A stretch of DNA of 64,000 bases from Spraguea lophii. Its lineage: Eukaryota; Microsporidia; Spragueidae. Location: contig LDOQ01000010.1 of assembly GCA_001887945.1 (NCBI GenBank), positions 186,001 to 250,000 on the forward strand, written 5' to 3'. Shown here in pieces: positions 19,849 to 29,649 of this stretch. The notes beneath the pieces are model-generated. The model ran no database searches. It was given only the letters and a program-made list of their open reading frames with translations, and was not told the DNA's origin. How positions within the stretch are numbered: position 1 is the stretch's first letter; the number at the start of each line of letters is the position of its first letter. A program made the position numbers and the translations under genes.

Positions 19849-21453
19849 ATGTTATTTTATCTTTTCTCTTTATACTTTGTTTTTCTTCATGTAAAATATC
19901 TACGTTGCAATAAAAATATCAAAGAGTTAAATTATTTTGTAGGTAAAGATATAAATATATTCTTTAGTGCGTATCCACATTTTAGATTAGCCATGCGTAG
20001 GGAAAATACTGATCAACAGTTTGTCGTATCTAGTAAACATCTAGATAATGGTGTTTTCTTTTTAGATCCTAATGCTTGGATAAATAAAAATGATGAAGGG
20101 TATGAAATAACGGTTGGAAATATCAAAATGTGTTCAAGAGATAACGAGGTTGTTGTATGTAATAGAAGTGGGAATAGTGTCTGGAATATTAATAGAAAAG
20201 GATTTGGTTATACTATTTCACAAAATGGAAAATGTTTATCAAAACTTGAAGAAACTGCGTTAAGAATGCAGCCGTGTACAGAAACTAATGATCAATTGAT
20301 GGATTTTAAATTGATTATAGATTTTTTATGTAATAAAGATAATAAACCTAAAAAAGAGGAGGGTGGTGATATTCTTGCTGATAGGTTAAAAGAATTGATA
20401 AGTTTGGCTAAAAGCTTATCCGGTTTGGGTTCAATCTATAAAAATGATAAAACTTTGGATCTTTTATTGAAATTATTGGGAGACAAACAGAATTCTGGAA
20501 TAAAACATTTATCTTCAGATCTAGAAATAGAACCCGGATTAATTGACCTTGAAAATTCAACAGGATATTTACTTAAAAACGATGAAAATTTTAAGCATAC
20601 AGTTATAGATCTTTTTGCTCATAGAGATGAAAATAACGATAATAAAAAAAATACAAAAAAAGATAAAAATAAAGAAGAGACTGCAAGAAATAATTCGGAT
20701 ACGGGAAAAACACGGCCTTTATCTTCAAACTTAGAATCAATACAAAATAAACCATTCAAAAATTTAGAAACAGAACAAAAAAACGCGGAAAATAATTTAT
20801 CAAAGATAAAAAAATTTATTTCTAAAGTAAGAAATGCGTACAAAGAAAAATATACGATTTTAAATACTGACTACGATTCTTTGAAAAATAAAAATACAGT
20901 AAACCCCAGGAAGAAATCAAATGAAATACAAGTACATTTTCATAAACCCGGATCATCTCCCAACCTAAAATTTAAAAAGAGCCGGAATAATGATACTCAT
21001 AAATCAGTAGAAACAAAAGAAGAAGAGAAGAAAAATAACAGAAATGATGATACTCATAAATCAGTAGAAACAAAAGAAGAAGAGAAGAAAAATAACAGAA
21101 ATGATGATACTCATAAATCAGTAGAAACAAAAGAAGAAGAGAAGAAAAATAACAGAAATGATGATACTCATAAATCAGTAGAAACAAAAGAAGAAGAGAA
21201 GAAAAATAACAGAAATGATGATACTCATAAATCAGTAGAAACAAAAGAAGAAGAGAAGAAAAATAACAGAAATGATGATACTCATAAATCAGTAGAAACA
21301 AAAGAAGAAGAGAAGAAAAATAACAGAAATGATGATACTCATAAATCAGTAGAAATAAATGAAGAAGAGAAGAATAAAATAACTAAAGGTAAAAATCAGT
21401 TTGATAAAATATTAAAAAAACATAAAAGGTTGAGTTTAAACATATTTAAATAA
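19849..21453 (+). CDS. Ricin-B-lectin-like secreted protein with C-terminal tandem repeats
   Basis: A 534-residue protein. Residues 1-15 (MLFYLFSLYFVFLHV) form a signal peptide. Residues 25-165 resemble the beta-trefoil ricin-B-type domain found in microsporidian secreted proteins: a Gln-containing strand, S-V-W-N-I-N-R-K, T-I-S-Q-N-G-K-C-L and a final M-Q-P-C-T-E segment, with paired cysteines. Residues 170-375 are a charged Lys/Asn/Asp linker. Residues 379-510 are seven units of a 19-residue repeat (N-D-D-T-H-K-S-V-E-T-K-E-E-E-K-K-N-N-R), followed by a basic tail. Secretion and carbohydrate binding on spore or host surfaces are inferred from the family. No CCC block precedes the ATG. A SINE-like copy ends about 250 bp upstream. 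Confidence 0.75.
   Translation: MLFYLFSLYFVFLHVKYLRCNKNIKELNYFVGKDINIFFSAYPHFRLAMRRENTDQQFVVSSKHLDNGVFFLDPNAWINKNDEGYEITVGNIKMCSRDNEVVVCNRSGNSVWNINRKGFGYTISQNGKCLSKLEETALRMQPCTETNDQLMDFKLIIDFLCNKDNKPKKEEGGDILADRLKELISLAKSLSGLGSIYKNDKTLDLLLKLLGDKQNSGIKHLSSDLEIEPGLIDLENSTGYLLKNDENFKHTVIDLFAHRDENNDNKKNTKKDKNKEETARNNSDTGKTRPLSSNLESIQNKPFKNLETEQKNAENNLSKIKKFISKVRNAYKEKYTILNTDYDSLKNKNTVNPRKKSNEIQVHFHKPGSSPNLKFKKSRNNDTHKSVETKEEEKKNNRNDDTHKSVETKEEEKKNNRNDDTHKSVETKEEEKKNNRNDDTHKSVETKEEEKKNNRNDDTHKSVETKEEEKKNNRNDDTHKSVETKEEEKKNNRNDDTHKSVEINEEEKNKITKGKNQFDKILKKHKRLSLNIFK
20985..21378 (+). repeat. 57-bp coding minisatellite, seven units
   Basis: Seven in-frame units of 57 bp. The middle units look identical base for base, including synonymous positions; the first differs at one codon and the last has drifted. 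This means recent expansion or homogenisation, and length variation between isolates is likely. Confidence 0.95.
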
Positions 21454-22837
21454 ACAAAATATATTTCCAAACTCAAATTTTCAAAAATTATTGTTTGTAT
21501 TATAATTTAAATCTTTGGTTTCCTATTTCGTTTACATATTTCATTATCGTACACTCTATCTAAATCCTAATCTTCTTTTAAAGAAATTACAATAAATATT
21601 TAAAAAATGAAATTTCGTAAATAAAATGCCATTTGTTAAAATCCAATGAATGTATGCGTGTTGGTTTGTATTTTAACTTAATCGAACATTATTTTTAATA
21701 AAAAATAGGGTAATTATTATAATTAATTGAATGTCAATTCACATTCTTACATTATATATTTATATATTCGAAGATATATATTTATCAGTTGTTATTCTAT
21801 CATACAATATTAATATCATTCATTATTATTATCCTTTATATAAGATAATCAAAAACATTATCTGTTTTTGTATTTGTGGCTATTTTCAATTTTAGGATAA
21901 AAACCAAAAATTTTGTAACAAGAATCTTCATTGAGGATAAAATGAATATCTTAAAAATACACATATAAATTTTAATTTTAAGTTACCACACATTTATGTT
22001 GTATCATTAATAAACTAAATTTTAAAAAATTAGGTTATTTCACATTCAGAAAAAATACATTTGTATATTATTAATATATTGGTAATAATGACTAATCTGA
22101 AAAAAATATAAGTGATATTACGAATAACATGCTATCAACAATTTTTACTGTGATAAGTTACTTTTATAAAATAAATATAAATATTCGTAGTTATAAACCA
22201 GTATCGATAGTTGAAAATTTTCGGAAAATAAAAATAATATTTTTATATTTAAATAAACATGATATTCATTATTGTTCTGAATATTCTTGATTTATGTCGT
22301 ACCAGGAGTCCATTGATCCATTAGTAACTGACATTAATTGATTTAAGAAGTAATTACGTCGCGGATGTTTTTTAGAATGCTATTGATATTTTTTATCTTA
22401 AAAACAAAATATGATTAATTCAAAAATATACCTTTTAAACTTTATAAACGGAATTATTAAATGAGGTAAGAGCTTCGACGCTTCTTTTAGTCCACAATCT
22501 AGTTCGAGAAAAACGATTTTATTTTTAAAAACCAACGCTAGATCAAGGTCTAATTACAAAGAATCTATTCTAATTTCACAGAGATCTTGTTTGTATATTC
22601 CAATTCTTTAACAAACCAAATGGAAAACGACAATTCAACATTTATTTTGCTTTAAATTTTATATTACAAATAATTCAACTATTTTTTTAACAATTTTTAA
22701 TGTAAAGTTTTCTATTTATACAAGTTACAGGAAAATTAATAATCGATATAGAAAATCTTATTCAAAAATTCGACCAAATATAAGAATAACCTCTATAATA
22801 AAAAATCGAATTAAATCAAAAAAGATTTTTTAACAAT
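21454..22837. other. Gene-free interval
   Basis: AT-rich DNA without a supported gene. Around 22290-22600 the base composition is less extreme and may be the remains of a mobile element, but I cannot assign it. Confidence 0.5.
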
Positions 22838-23440
22838 TCAATAACAGTCTTGAAAACCATTGGTGTTATAATTAATTAAATATCTTCTTTCGGATTTATA
22901 ACAAGGTAACCAAATATCGATGTTTTGTCTTTTAACCATATTCTTTTTCTTTATCCGAGCTTTCAGATGAGACATAAACTTTCCAATATCGTTAGTATGT
23001 TCATTTTTTCTGCTAATAAATCCATCCGAAGGGTTAATTATAATGTGTGGTAGATTAAAACATTTAATGCAAAGGAGTGCTTGTATACCATTTTTTTTTA
23101 ATATGCGCTCAACCAATATCATCGATTCTAGGGCCTTGATCAAAATTGATGCCTGGAGACTGGATACCTTCACTGTGAAGATTTTTGTGGTGCATTGTTA
23201 ATATCTCCTAATACCCATACAATATATCTAATAAATTCTTAAATAAAAGTAGATTGTTGATTCCACCTCGTTCATTTATAACTGATCCATCCATTGCCAC
23301 AGTCATATTTAAATTCCAAGAGATGGTGAATATCTTTTTATATATTATACAGAGTTTCAATCTAATTTTTCCTTATGCTTATTTATGGTATCATCTGATA
23401 CACCAACAACAATTTAAACGAGTGGTAGTTTAAATTTACG
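22838..23440 (-). pseudogene. Decayed Merlin/IS1016-like (ISXO2 type) transposase, relic 1
   Basis: The minus strand carries pieces of a DDE transposase in several frames. A 111-codon open piece (22838-23173) ends with S-x-G-F-I-x-R-K-N-E-H-T-N-D-I-G, then H-L-K-A-R-I-K-K-K-N and V-K-R-Q-N-I-D-I-W-L. These match the family's N-H-S-x-x-F-V-D-P-x-T-G-x-H-T-N-x-I-E-S-x-W-x-x-L-K region. The catalytic Glu of the I-E pair is Gly here. Upstream pieces in other frames read W-V-L-G-D-I-N and a D-G-S segment near 23300, equivalent to W-V-F-G-x-I and V-E-I-D-E-S. No intact frame exists, so it is a dead copy. I see no clear terminal inverted repeats. Confidence 0.6.
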
Positions 23441-24722
23441 TAAACAAAAAGTTTAATATCTTTGCCAATAGTATATTACTATTATAAATATTTTTTTAAA
23501 TCTACCAGACCATCAAGATGATACTTTATATTGTTATAATTATATTTCACATAGACTTTGAGATTGATGATAAAATTATACAAATCACATCTTTTTTCCT
23601 CGGCAAAATATTATTACCGGACAAAATCTGTAAACGACCATCAAATTTCAAAAAATGGTGAGTTATTAATAATATATATGAATAGAAGAAATAAAAATTT
23701 TTGTATTGATCTTCGATTAATTACCCGACCAATCTTAGGAAGAATCCCCGACATGAGATATTCTAATTTATAATTATGACTCATGTATAACAGCTGGAAA
23801 TAACTGATGAGACAACAATATAATGATTAACATTATTATAAATTTAATATATAATTATTTTGTTAATAACGTTGAAATAAACATATAATATATTGATTTC
23901 CTATAAAATAACTTCGTTTTCAAAAAATTATTAAATAATTTATAGTTATAGTTTTTTCTAAATATCTTATCAATGTAACTGTCGTAAGTTCTTGATTACA
24001 CATGAATAAAATATGATTTTAAAACAAAAAGAAAAGAAAAATTTTTCATAAATTTTGGTTAATATCTTTGAGAATTTATAAAAAATTTAACATTGATTTT
24101 AGATAAAAATAGCAAGTTAATGTGAAGTGTTTTCCACTCTCTAACATGATTTGATTGAATAGAATTAATAAATTTTTATAGTAAATGTATATAATTTTAT
24201 GTAAAATTTAAATATGCTACATTCAAAAAAAATAAATGCAATTACAATATGAGTAAATTATTAAACATTTTTTTAAACATAAAATTTTACATATTTCATC
24301 TTTGATCCAAAGTTAAAAAAATTTTTTATAAATATTCAAAAATGACATTAACCTTAAACGATGCAAACAAATTTAAAATTTAACTCGGATAACTTAATTA
24401 ACATAAACAATGGTAAATCATTTATATAGTTATTTATGATATTTTGTCATTTGTAAGATATATAAATATCTTCGACTTTAAATAAAATATAAAAGTTTTA
24501 ACAAACATTTTCTATATTTAATATAATAAATTCTTTGACATCTTAATTTTCAATGAATTGGAAAAATTTTATCATCTTTTTCCGTATTTCACAAGGACGG
24601 TTTAAACTGTTACCACAGTAGAATTTGATAATAATTATTCTAAACTCATTAACACATTGTTTAGTAATTTTGATTTACTTATTTAAGAGATTAACTATAA
24701 AAAAGTATTAAAATTCTTTATC
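23441..24722. other. Gene-free interval upstream of the LRR gene
   Basis: AT-rich. A 71-codon plus frame at 23558-23773 shows no convincing coding features. The last part presumably holds the LRR promoter. Confidence 0.5.
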
Positions 24723-27263
24723 ATGTTGTTTATTTCATTTTTACAAATAATTTTTTACTTTGTTTTTAAAAATGCTGCTGAAATACGAGAGAATAGAAAT
24801 TCTTCAATAAGCTTAGTAAAACAATTTCTTGACAAAGATAAATTTGATTGCGACGAACAAGCTAAATTCATATCTAATTTAATATCTAATGAAAATTGCT
24901 ATGTATTATATCTTGATGATATGAAATTAACTGCTAAAATAAAAACAAATCAGCAGGCGATAATCTTCCCAGAAATACTTTGCACTATGACTTTAATTAA
25001 AGAGTTGACAGTAGAAAACTGCGGAATTGAATCAATTCCAAATGCTTTGAGTGATTTACAGAATCTCCGATATTTAAATTTGTCGGGAAATAAATTCACA
25101 AAGATACCAGAAGTTATTTTTAAAATTCTGAATTTAGCTGAACTTTATATGAGAAATAATTTCATTACATATATTTCTGGGAATATCAAATCTTTATGTT
25201 ATTTGCAAACTTTAGATTTAGATGATAATTATTTAAAATCTGTTTGTAGCGATTTTCAATATCTTTTCTTACTAGAACAATTTTCAATATCAAATAACAA
25301 TCATAATAAAAGACGTACTGGGAAGGATAACCATATATTTGAAAAATCTTTAGAAAATTTGCCTCGATTTTTATCTGTTTTCACGGCAAATAATATTTCT
25401 ATAAACAATTTATATGAAGGAGTTTTTTTACCATTTGTAAAAACTATTTCATTACGAAATAATAGTTTAAGTATTATGCCACGAATATTAGAAAAATTTG
25501 ATTCTTTGAAAATTTTAGATTTATCATTCAATAATTTTATACAAATACCTAAAGAATTATTTAGCTTAAATAATTTAGAAAAGTTAATTCTAGATGATAA
25601 TTCAATTCATATAGCAATCTTAGAAATAGGATATTTTAAAAACTTAAAATATTTGTCAATTAAAAAAAACAAGATGTCTGAGCTTTCTCTATACGAAGGT
25701 GCATTACCAAATATATCAAAATTATATCTTGGTGATAATACGCTCAAAGTTATAAAAATACATCCTCTTAATCTTCGTGATAGATTTTCAGATATTTTTG
25801 AATTATTCAAGAATCTAAATTGCTTAGAAATTACTTTTAAATATAAAGATCAAATAAAGTGTCTTGATTATTTTAAAAATATATCATGGCTTAAACTTTC
25901 TTTCGAAGAAGAACTTGGAGATAACAAACAATGTATTGAAAATAGTTTTAAACTATTCCTTGGGTTTCAAAATCTTAAAACAATAAAATTAAATAACAGT
26001 GGGCTTGTGAATATCCCCGAAGTTTTTAGTCATATCCCAACCCTTAAAAAATTAGATCTTTCAAATAATATGATAAGAACAATAACGGAAAATGAAATAA
26101 AATTGGATTTATATGTTCTTAATCTTAACCACAACCAAATCCAAACGTTATGCACAAAATTCTTTTTTCTATCGAATATAAAAAAAATATATCTTTCACA
26201 CAATAATTTATCGCTCATACCACCATTTAACGGGATTTGGGCTCCGGAAAGAATTTTAACACTTGATAATAATCCATTAAATCCTTTTAGTACAAGCGAA
26301 CATATGGGTATTTTAGAAATACCACCAACTTATGTTGAGAATATTATTATAATAGGTATGGATAAATTCTATATAAACTTTAAAGCAATGTTAGAATCTT
26401 CGATGTTTAAAACAAAGAATCCAAAGTACAAGTGGGATGTTGATAAAATCAGAACTTTAAAATCTATAGATGTAGAAAAACACAGCTTCGAATATAATGA
26501 TCTTAAAATATTTTTTATAAGACTTATATCACATTTGGATAATACTGATTTAATAGTGCGGTTTGTTAAATATTTTAACGTTTTATATAAGGAAGAAACG
26601 GAGCAAACTGAAAATAAAACCAACGAAATACTTCAAAATGTTATTAAAGACTATTTTGAAAGTTTAATACTTATACTTCAAGATAAAAACCCAGAAGAAA
26701 TAAAGGATGTATTAAACACAATTGGCTCGCTATTAGGAATGAGCTATTGTCAACAACTAATTATCTTGATACAAATTATTCAAAGGTATAAAGTTATCGA
26801 ACAAAATACAATAATATTAATTGTATCGATATTGTTGAATAGATTTAAAAACGATGCATTCAAATATGTCACAACTTCAAATACTTATAAAGATAATTCA
26901 AAAATTTTAGAATATTGGAAAGCACGTTTATTTTTACCTATAGGTTTTGAACAAGAGCCTGTTCCTCAGGTCCCGGCAATACCATTTGATATGTTGAAAT
27001 TTGAAGACTATGTTATTTTTCAAATTTTCAAAAAATTTTCCGTGAATAAAACAGTCAACGAATTGAAACCAATTATAAATTCAAGTAGTGAATGTGTAAT
27101 CAAAATGACAAAACTATTATACTCTAAAAATTTGAATAATACCGTAAGATTGAATACGTTTTTTATTTTTGAGGAGGTTAATAATGTCCCAGTGGTTATA
27201 GGTATTCATGAGGAAGGCATCACAGAATATTTATTGCTAGAAAAGTTTATAATCAGTTGTTAA
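24723..27263 (+). CDS. Secreted leucine-rich-repeat protein, paralogue 1
   Basis: An 846-residue protein. Residues 1-19 (MLFISFLQIIFYFVFKNAA) are a signal peptide. From about residue 60 to 530 it is built of leucine-rich repeats of the plant/SDS22-like type: units such as L-x-x-L-R-Y-L-N-L-S-G-N-K-F-T-K-I-P, L-D-L-S-F-N-N-F-x-Q-I-P and L-D-L-S-N-N-M-I-R. Residues about 528-846 are a helical domain without repeats that is recognisably shared with the LRR gene at 59439-62204 (M-G-x-x-x-x-P at 528, K-x-K-W-D near 569, Y-W-K-x-x-L near 731). Large LRR families are known in several microsporidia, where a role at the host interface is suspected. No CCC block. Merlin relic 1 lies upstream and SINE-like copy A starts 80 bp downstream. 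Confidence 0.85.
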   Translation: MLFISFLQIIFYFVFKNAAEIRENRNSSISLVKQFLDKDKFDCDEQAKFISNLISNENCYVLYLDDMKLTAKIKTNQQAIIFPEILCTMTLIKELTVENCGIESIPNALSDLQNLRYLNLSGNKFTKIPEVIFKILNLAELYMRNNFITYISGNIKSLCYLQTLDLDDNYLKSVCSDFQYLFLLEQFSISNNNHNKRRTGKDNHIFEKSLENLPRFLSVFTANNISINNLYEGVFLPFVKTISLRNNSLSIMPRILEKFDSLKILDLSFNNFIQIPKELFSLNNLEKLILDDNSIHIAILEIGYFKNLKYLSIKKNKMSELSLYEGALPNISKLYLGDNTLKVIKIHPLNLRDRFSDIFELFKNLNCLEITFKYKDQIKCLDYFKNISWLKLSFEEELGDNKQCIENSFKLFLGFQNLKTIKLNNSGLVNIPEVFSHIPTLKKLDLSNNMIRTITENEIKLDLYVLNLNHNQIQTLCTKFFFLSNIKKIYLSHNNLSLIPPFNGIWAPERILTLDNNPLNPFSTSEHMGILEIPPTYVENIIIIGMDKFYINFKAMLESSMFKTKNPKYKWDVDKIRTLKSIDVEKHSFEYNDLKIFFIRLISHLDNTDLIVRFVKYFNVLYKEETEQTENKTNEILQNVIKDYFESLILILQDKNPEEIKDVLNTIGSLLGMSYCQQLIILIQIIQRYKVIEQNTIILIVSILLNRFKNDAFKYVTTSNTYKDNSKILEYWKARLFLPIGFEQEPVPQVPAIPFDMLKFEDYVIFQIFKKFSVNKTVNELKPIINSSSECVIKMTKLLYSKNLNNTVRLNTFFIFEEVNNVPVVIGIHEEGITEYLLLEKFIISC

Positions 27264-27342
27264 TTAAAAATTTGTTGAAGTTTTTGAGGATTTTCTAGTT
27301 ATCTATATAGGTAAATTGTTTGGAGTGATTAATGATTATGAT

Positions 27343-27835
27343 GTCCCGCCTGGCCCAGTGGTCGTGGGGTGGTAACCAAACCCCAAGCCTGGCGAGTTCG
27401 AATCCCTTATCCAGAAAAATTTTCAAAACAAAAAAAAATAATAATAAATGCAGAAGAGAAGAAAAAAGGTTGTTGAGTGGGTGAGGTTTCGATAGTGCAG
27501 CATAGCTGTGCCTTGTATGACGGCCCGCTACTAGATTAAAGTAGTGTTCAGCTGATGTAGTTGCAATCCCTGTATTGATTTGTGACTCGGCCAATACTAT
27601 GCAACGAAAGAGGCTGGGAATTCCTTAAGAGCTGGAAGTGGGGGCGGCGACGTGCACCAGACGCAAAATCCTAACACTCTGGAGCATAAGGTAAGATGAG
27701 ATTAATGCATATCTGTAGCGAAACCAGTTAGTACAAGTTTAATTTCGCTCGAGGAACCGAAGGTCACAGACCATGGTAGGCCGCAACCGGCCAGGAAACT
27801 TTGATAAATAAAAGTTTCATTCGTAAAAAAAAAAA
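27343..27835 (+). mobile_element. SINE-like copy A, best-preserved full-length copy
   Basis: A 493-bp element, much richer in G and C than its surroundings. The head (27343-27413) resembles a tRNA gene: A box tggcccagtgg, an anticodon-arm-like stem of gggg and cccc, and B box agttcgaatcc. An A-rich joint (27413-27450) follows, then a unique body that includes gtgactcggccaatactatg (27581-27600), ggagcataaggtaagatgag and accatggtaggccgcaacc. The 3' end is gataaataaaagtttcattc followed by 11 A. No protein is encoded; the longest open piece is an antisense frame. At least six other clear copies occur in this window in both orientations. This is the structure of a tRNA-derived SINE. Confidence 0.85.
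27351..27405 (+). promoter_or_regulatory. Internal RNA polymerase III promoter (A and B boxes) of SINE-like copy A
   Basis: The A box at 27351-27361 fits TRGYNNANNNG exactly. The B box at 27395-27405 fits GGTTCGANNCC except for one base. The 33-bp gap is like that in tRNA genes. Equivalent sites are visible in the copies at 19118 and 63177. Confidence 0.8.
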
Positions 27836-27999
27836 GTATGAACATGTCATATTAATAAAATAGATATAGTCCCGCGATTAATAAAATAATAAATCATAAA
27901 TGATGTGCATTATTAATAACATAAATAAATTCTGGATCTTGTATAATTTTATAATTATTGCCCGGGAACCAAGCCAGATAAATTATTAATTATCAATAT

Positions 28000-28756
28000 T
28001 TTCAGATCTAAACAATTCAAATAATTTATCAATATCATTTCTCATAATATTAACTCTAAATATCCATTCTTTAATATATATTTCTAATAAATCTTTCTTT
28101 ATTCACATTTTATTTTTATCTTGTCTTTTTTTATTTCAGTACGACTCTATAGATTGTGTGGGAACACCAGTTTCTGGGCAAACAAAATTTCTTTTGTGAT
28201 TAACTGCTTTATGTTATATGAATATTCCTTCTTATAGGCTTTTATATCCAAACAAATGACCACTCCTAATAATATTATCTGATGAACACACCTCATTATT
28301 ATTGCAACAATATTTCTTATGACCTGTCTTCAAATATAAATATAAAATCTTTATACAATCTGTAAATAATATTTATAATACCAAACATCCATTTTCCCTC
28401 TTCTGATGTTATACTTCTATGATATTTTGTTTTACGACAAAACATACTTTTATCTATTTGAAGTGTTATGCTATTACCACTTAAAAAAGTTTTTTCAGAA
28501 TCAATGGAGATTTTTATGTTAATTCTTGATTCTAAAAAAAATATTACTATAATTTGATTATTGTCATCTCAATAAAGTTTTCTACGGTATAATCATTATA
28601 AAAACAATAGATAAGAGCTATTTCCGATTTCGATGAAATATAAAACAGTAAAATACAATCCGTTCATATATGTTTCATGATCCATTTCTTCATATATGAT
28701 AAATTTTTTGCATTTCCATGTATCTTCGTTTGCAGTTTTATTTCATTTGATATTGA
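28000..28756 (-). pseudogene. Decayed Merlin/IS1016-like transposase, relic 2
   Basis: On the minus strand, about 28476-28378 reads I-T-L-Q-I-D-K-S-M-F-C-R-K-T-K-Y-H-R, then S-E-E-G-K-W-M-F-G-I-I-N. This matches the V-E-I-D-E-S-x-F-x-K-R-K-Y-x-R-G and W-V-F-G-x-I signature containing the first catalytic Asp. Further on, 28203-28138 reads V-N-H-K-R-N-F-V-C-P-E-T-G-V-P then T-Q-S-I-E-S-Y, matching the V-N-H-S-x-x-F-V-D-P-E-T-G-x-x-T-N-x-I-E-S region with the catalytic Glu. Frameshifts and stops separate the two. Sequence upstream to about 28756 holds diverged N-terminal pieces. It abuts SINE-like copy E. Confidence 0.75.
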
Positions 28757-29105
28757 ACATATCCTTTTTTAATAAAATTTATATTTGTAGAAATTTCCTG
28801 ACCGGCTGCGATTTACCATGGTCTGTATCCCTTGCTTTTTAAAATATGTTTAAATTTGCATTAACTGATTTCGATACATATATGCATTAACTTCATATTA
28901 CCTTATGCTCTGATGTGTTGGGACTTTGCGTATGATATGTATCCCAGTTTGGATTGAACTTTAACTTTTTTCTTTACTTAATACCAATAAAAACACCACC
29001 AATACATGATGTAAGCATATCAGCTAATTAATACTTTAATTTAGTAGTGGAATGTTATACAAGACATAGTCAAACTATGGTATCAAATTTTTACCGGCTC
29101 AATTA
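28757..29105 (-). mobile_element. SINE-like copy E, 5'-truncated or decayed
   Basis: Read on the minus strand it matches the body and tail of copy A: the tgtcttgtataacattcc block, the agcataaggtaatatgaagttaatgcata block (28889-28918), the aatcagttaatgcaaattt block, and accatggtaaatcgcagcc near 28808. The end reads ctacaaatataaattttatt and A-rich. The tRNA-like head cannot be followed. Confidence 0.7.
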
Positions 29106-29649
29106 TAAGATTTAAATTCTTTAACTTTTCAAAATAATAACTATCACATAAGTGACCACAATCTAAGAATGTTAATTTGGGGGTATTTTCTATTTTCTTT
29201 GAAACTTACATGACCATATCTTCAACATACAAAGTATTAACAATCTGAATTATAAATCAACATACATAATGTTGTATAGTCACGAAACTATAATTAATTT
29301 TTTATTTTTAATTAATGTTAAATTAAAATCAATTCTATCAAAGACTTTTTAAATATTTTAAAAATATCTAAACAGTAAATAAATTATGTTTTTTAACATA
29401 AGAAAATTTACTTATATAAAAATTTAAACATTGGTTTCCATAATAGAACTTTATTTATTTAACGATTCCTAAATAATCTCAATAATATAATTAATAAATC
29501 TAGTTATCACATATATACATTGTGAACATAATGGAAATTACAATTTTTCAATAAACTAAATATTAAACTTTTACAAAAGATAGTATATTAAATTTTAATT
29601 ATATAAAAATATCAAAATTAAGCATGTAATTGTTTATCAGTAATATTTA
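29106..29649. other. Gene-free interval
   Basis: AT-rich DNA between SINE-like copy E and the 3' end of the next minus-strand gene; nothing further recognised. Confidence 0.5.

Noticed and set aside
20972..21301. A 109-codon minus-strand frame of Leu/Tyr/His repeats
   Set aside because: It is the antisense of the 57-bp coding minisatellite of the ricin-B-like gene; its repeats only mirror that.
20985..21378. Regular repeat array resembling a CRISPR at first glance
   Set aside because: Units are contiguous 57-bp in-frame coding repeats without spacers, in a eukaryotic context.
23558..23773. A 71-codon plus-strand frame next to Merlin relic 1
   Set aside because: No transposase motif could be matched and there is no CCC block.
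27295..27594. A 99-codon minus-strand frame
   Set aside because: It lies antisense across SINE-like copy A and has no start signal or conserved content.
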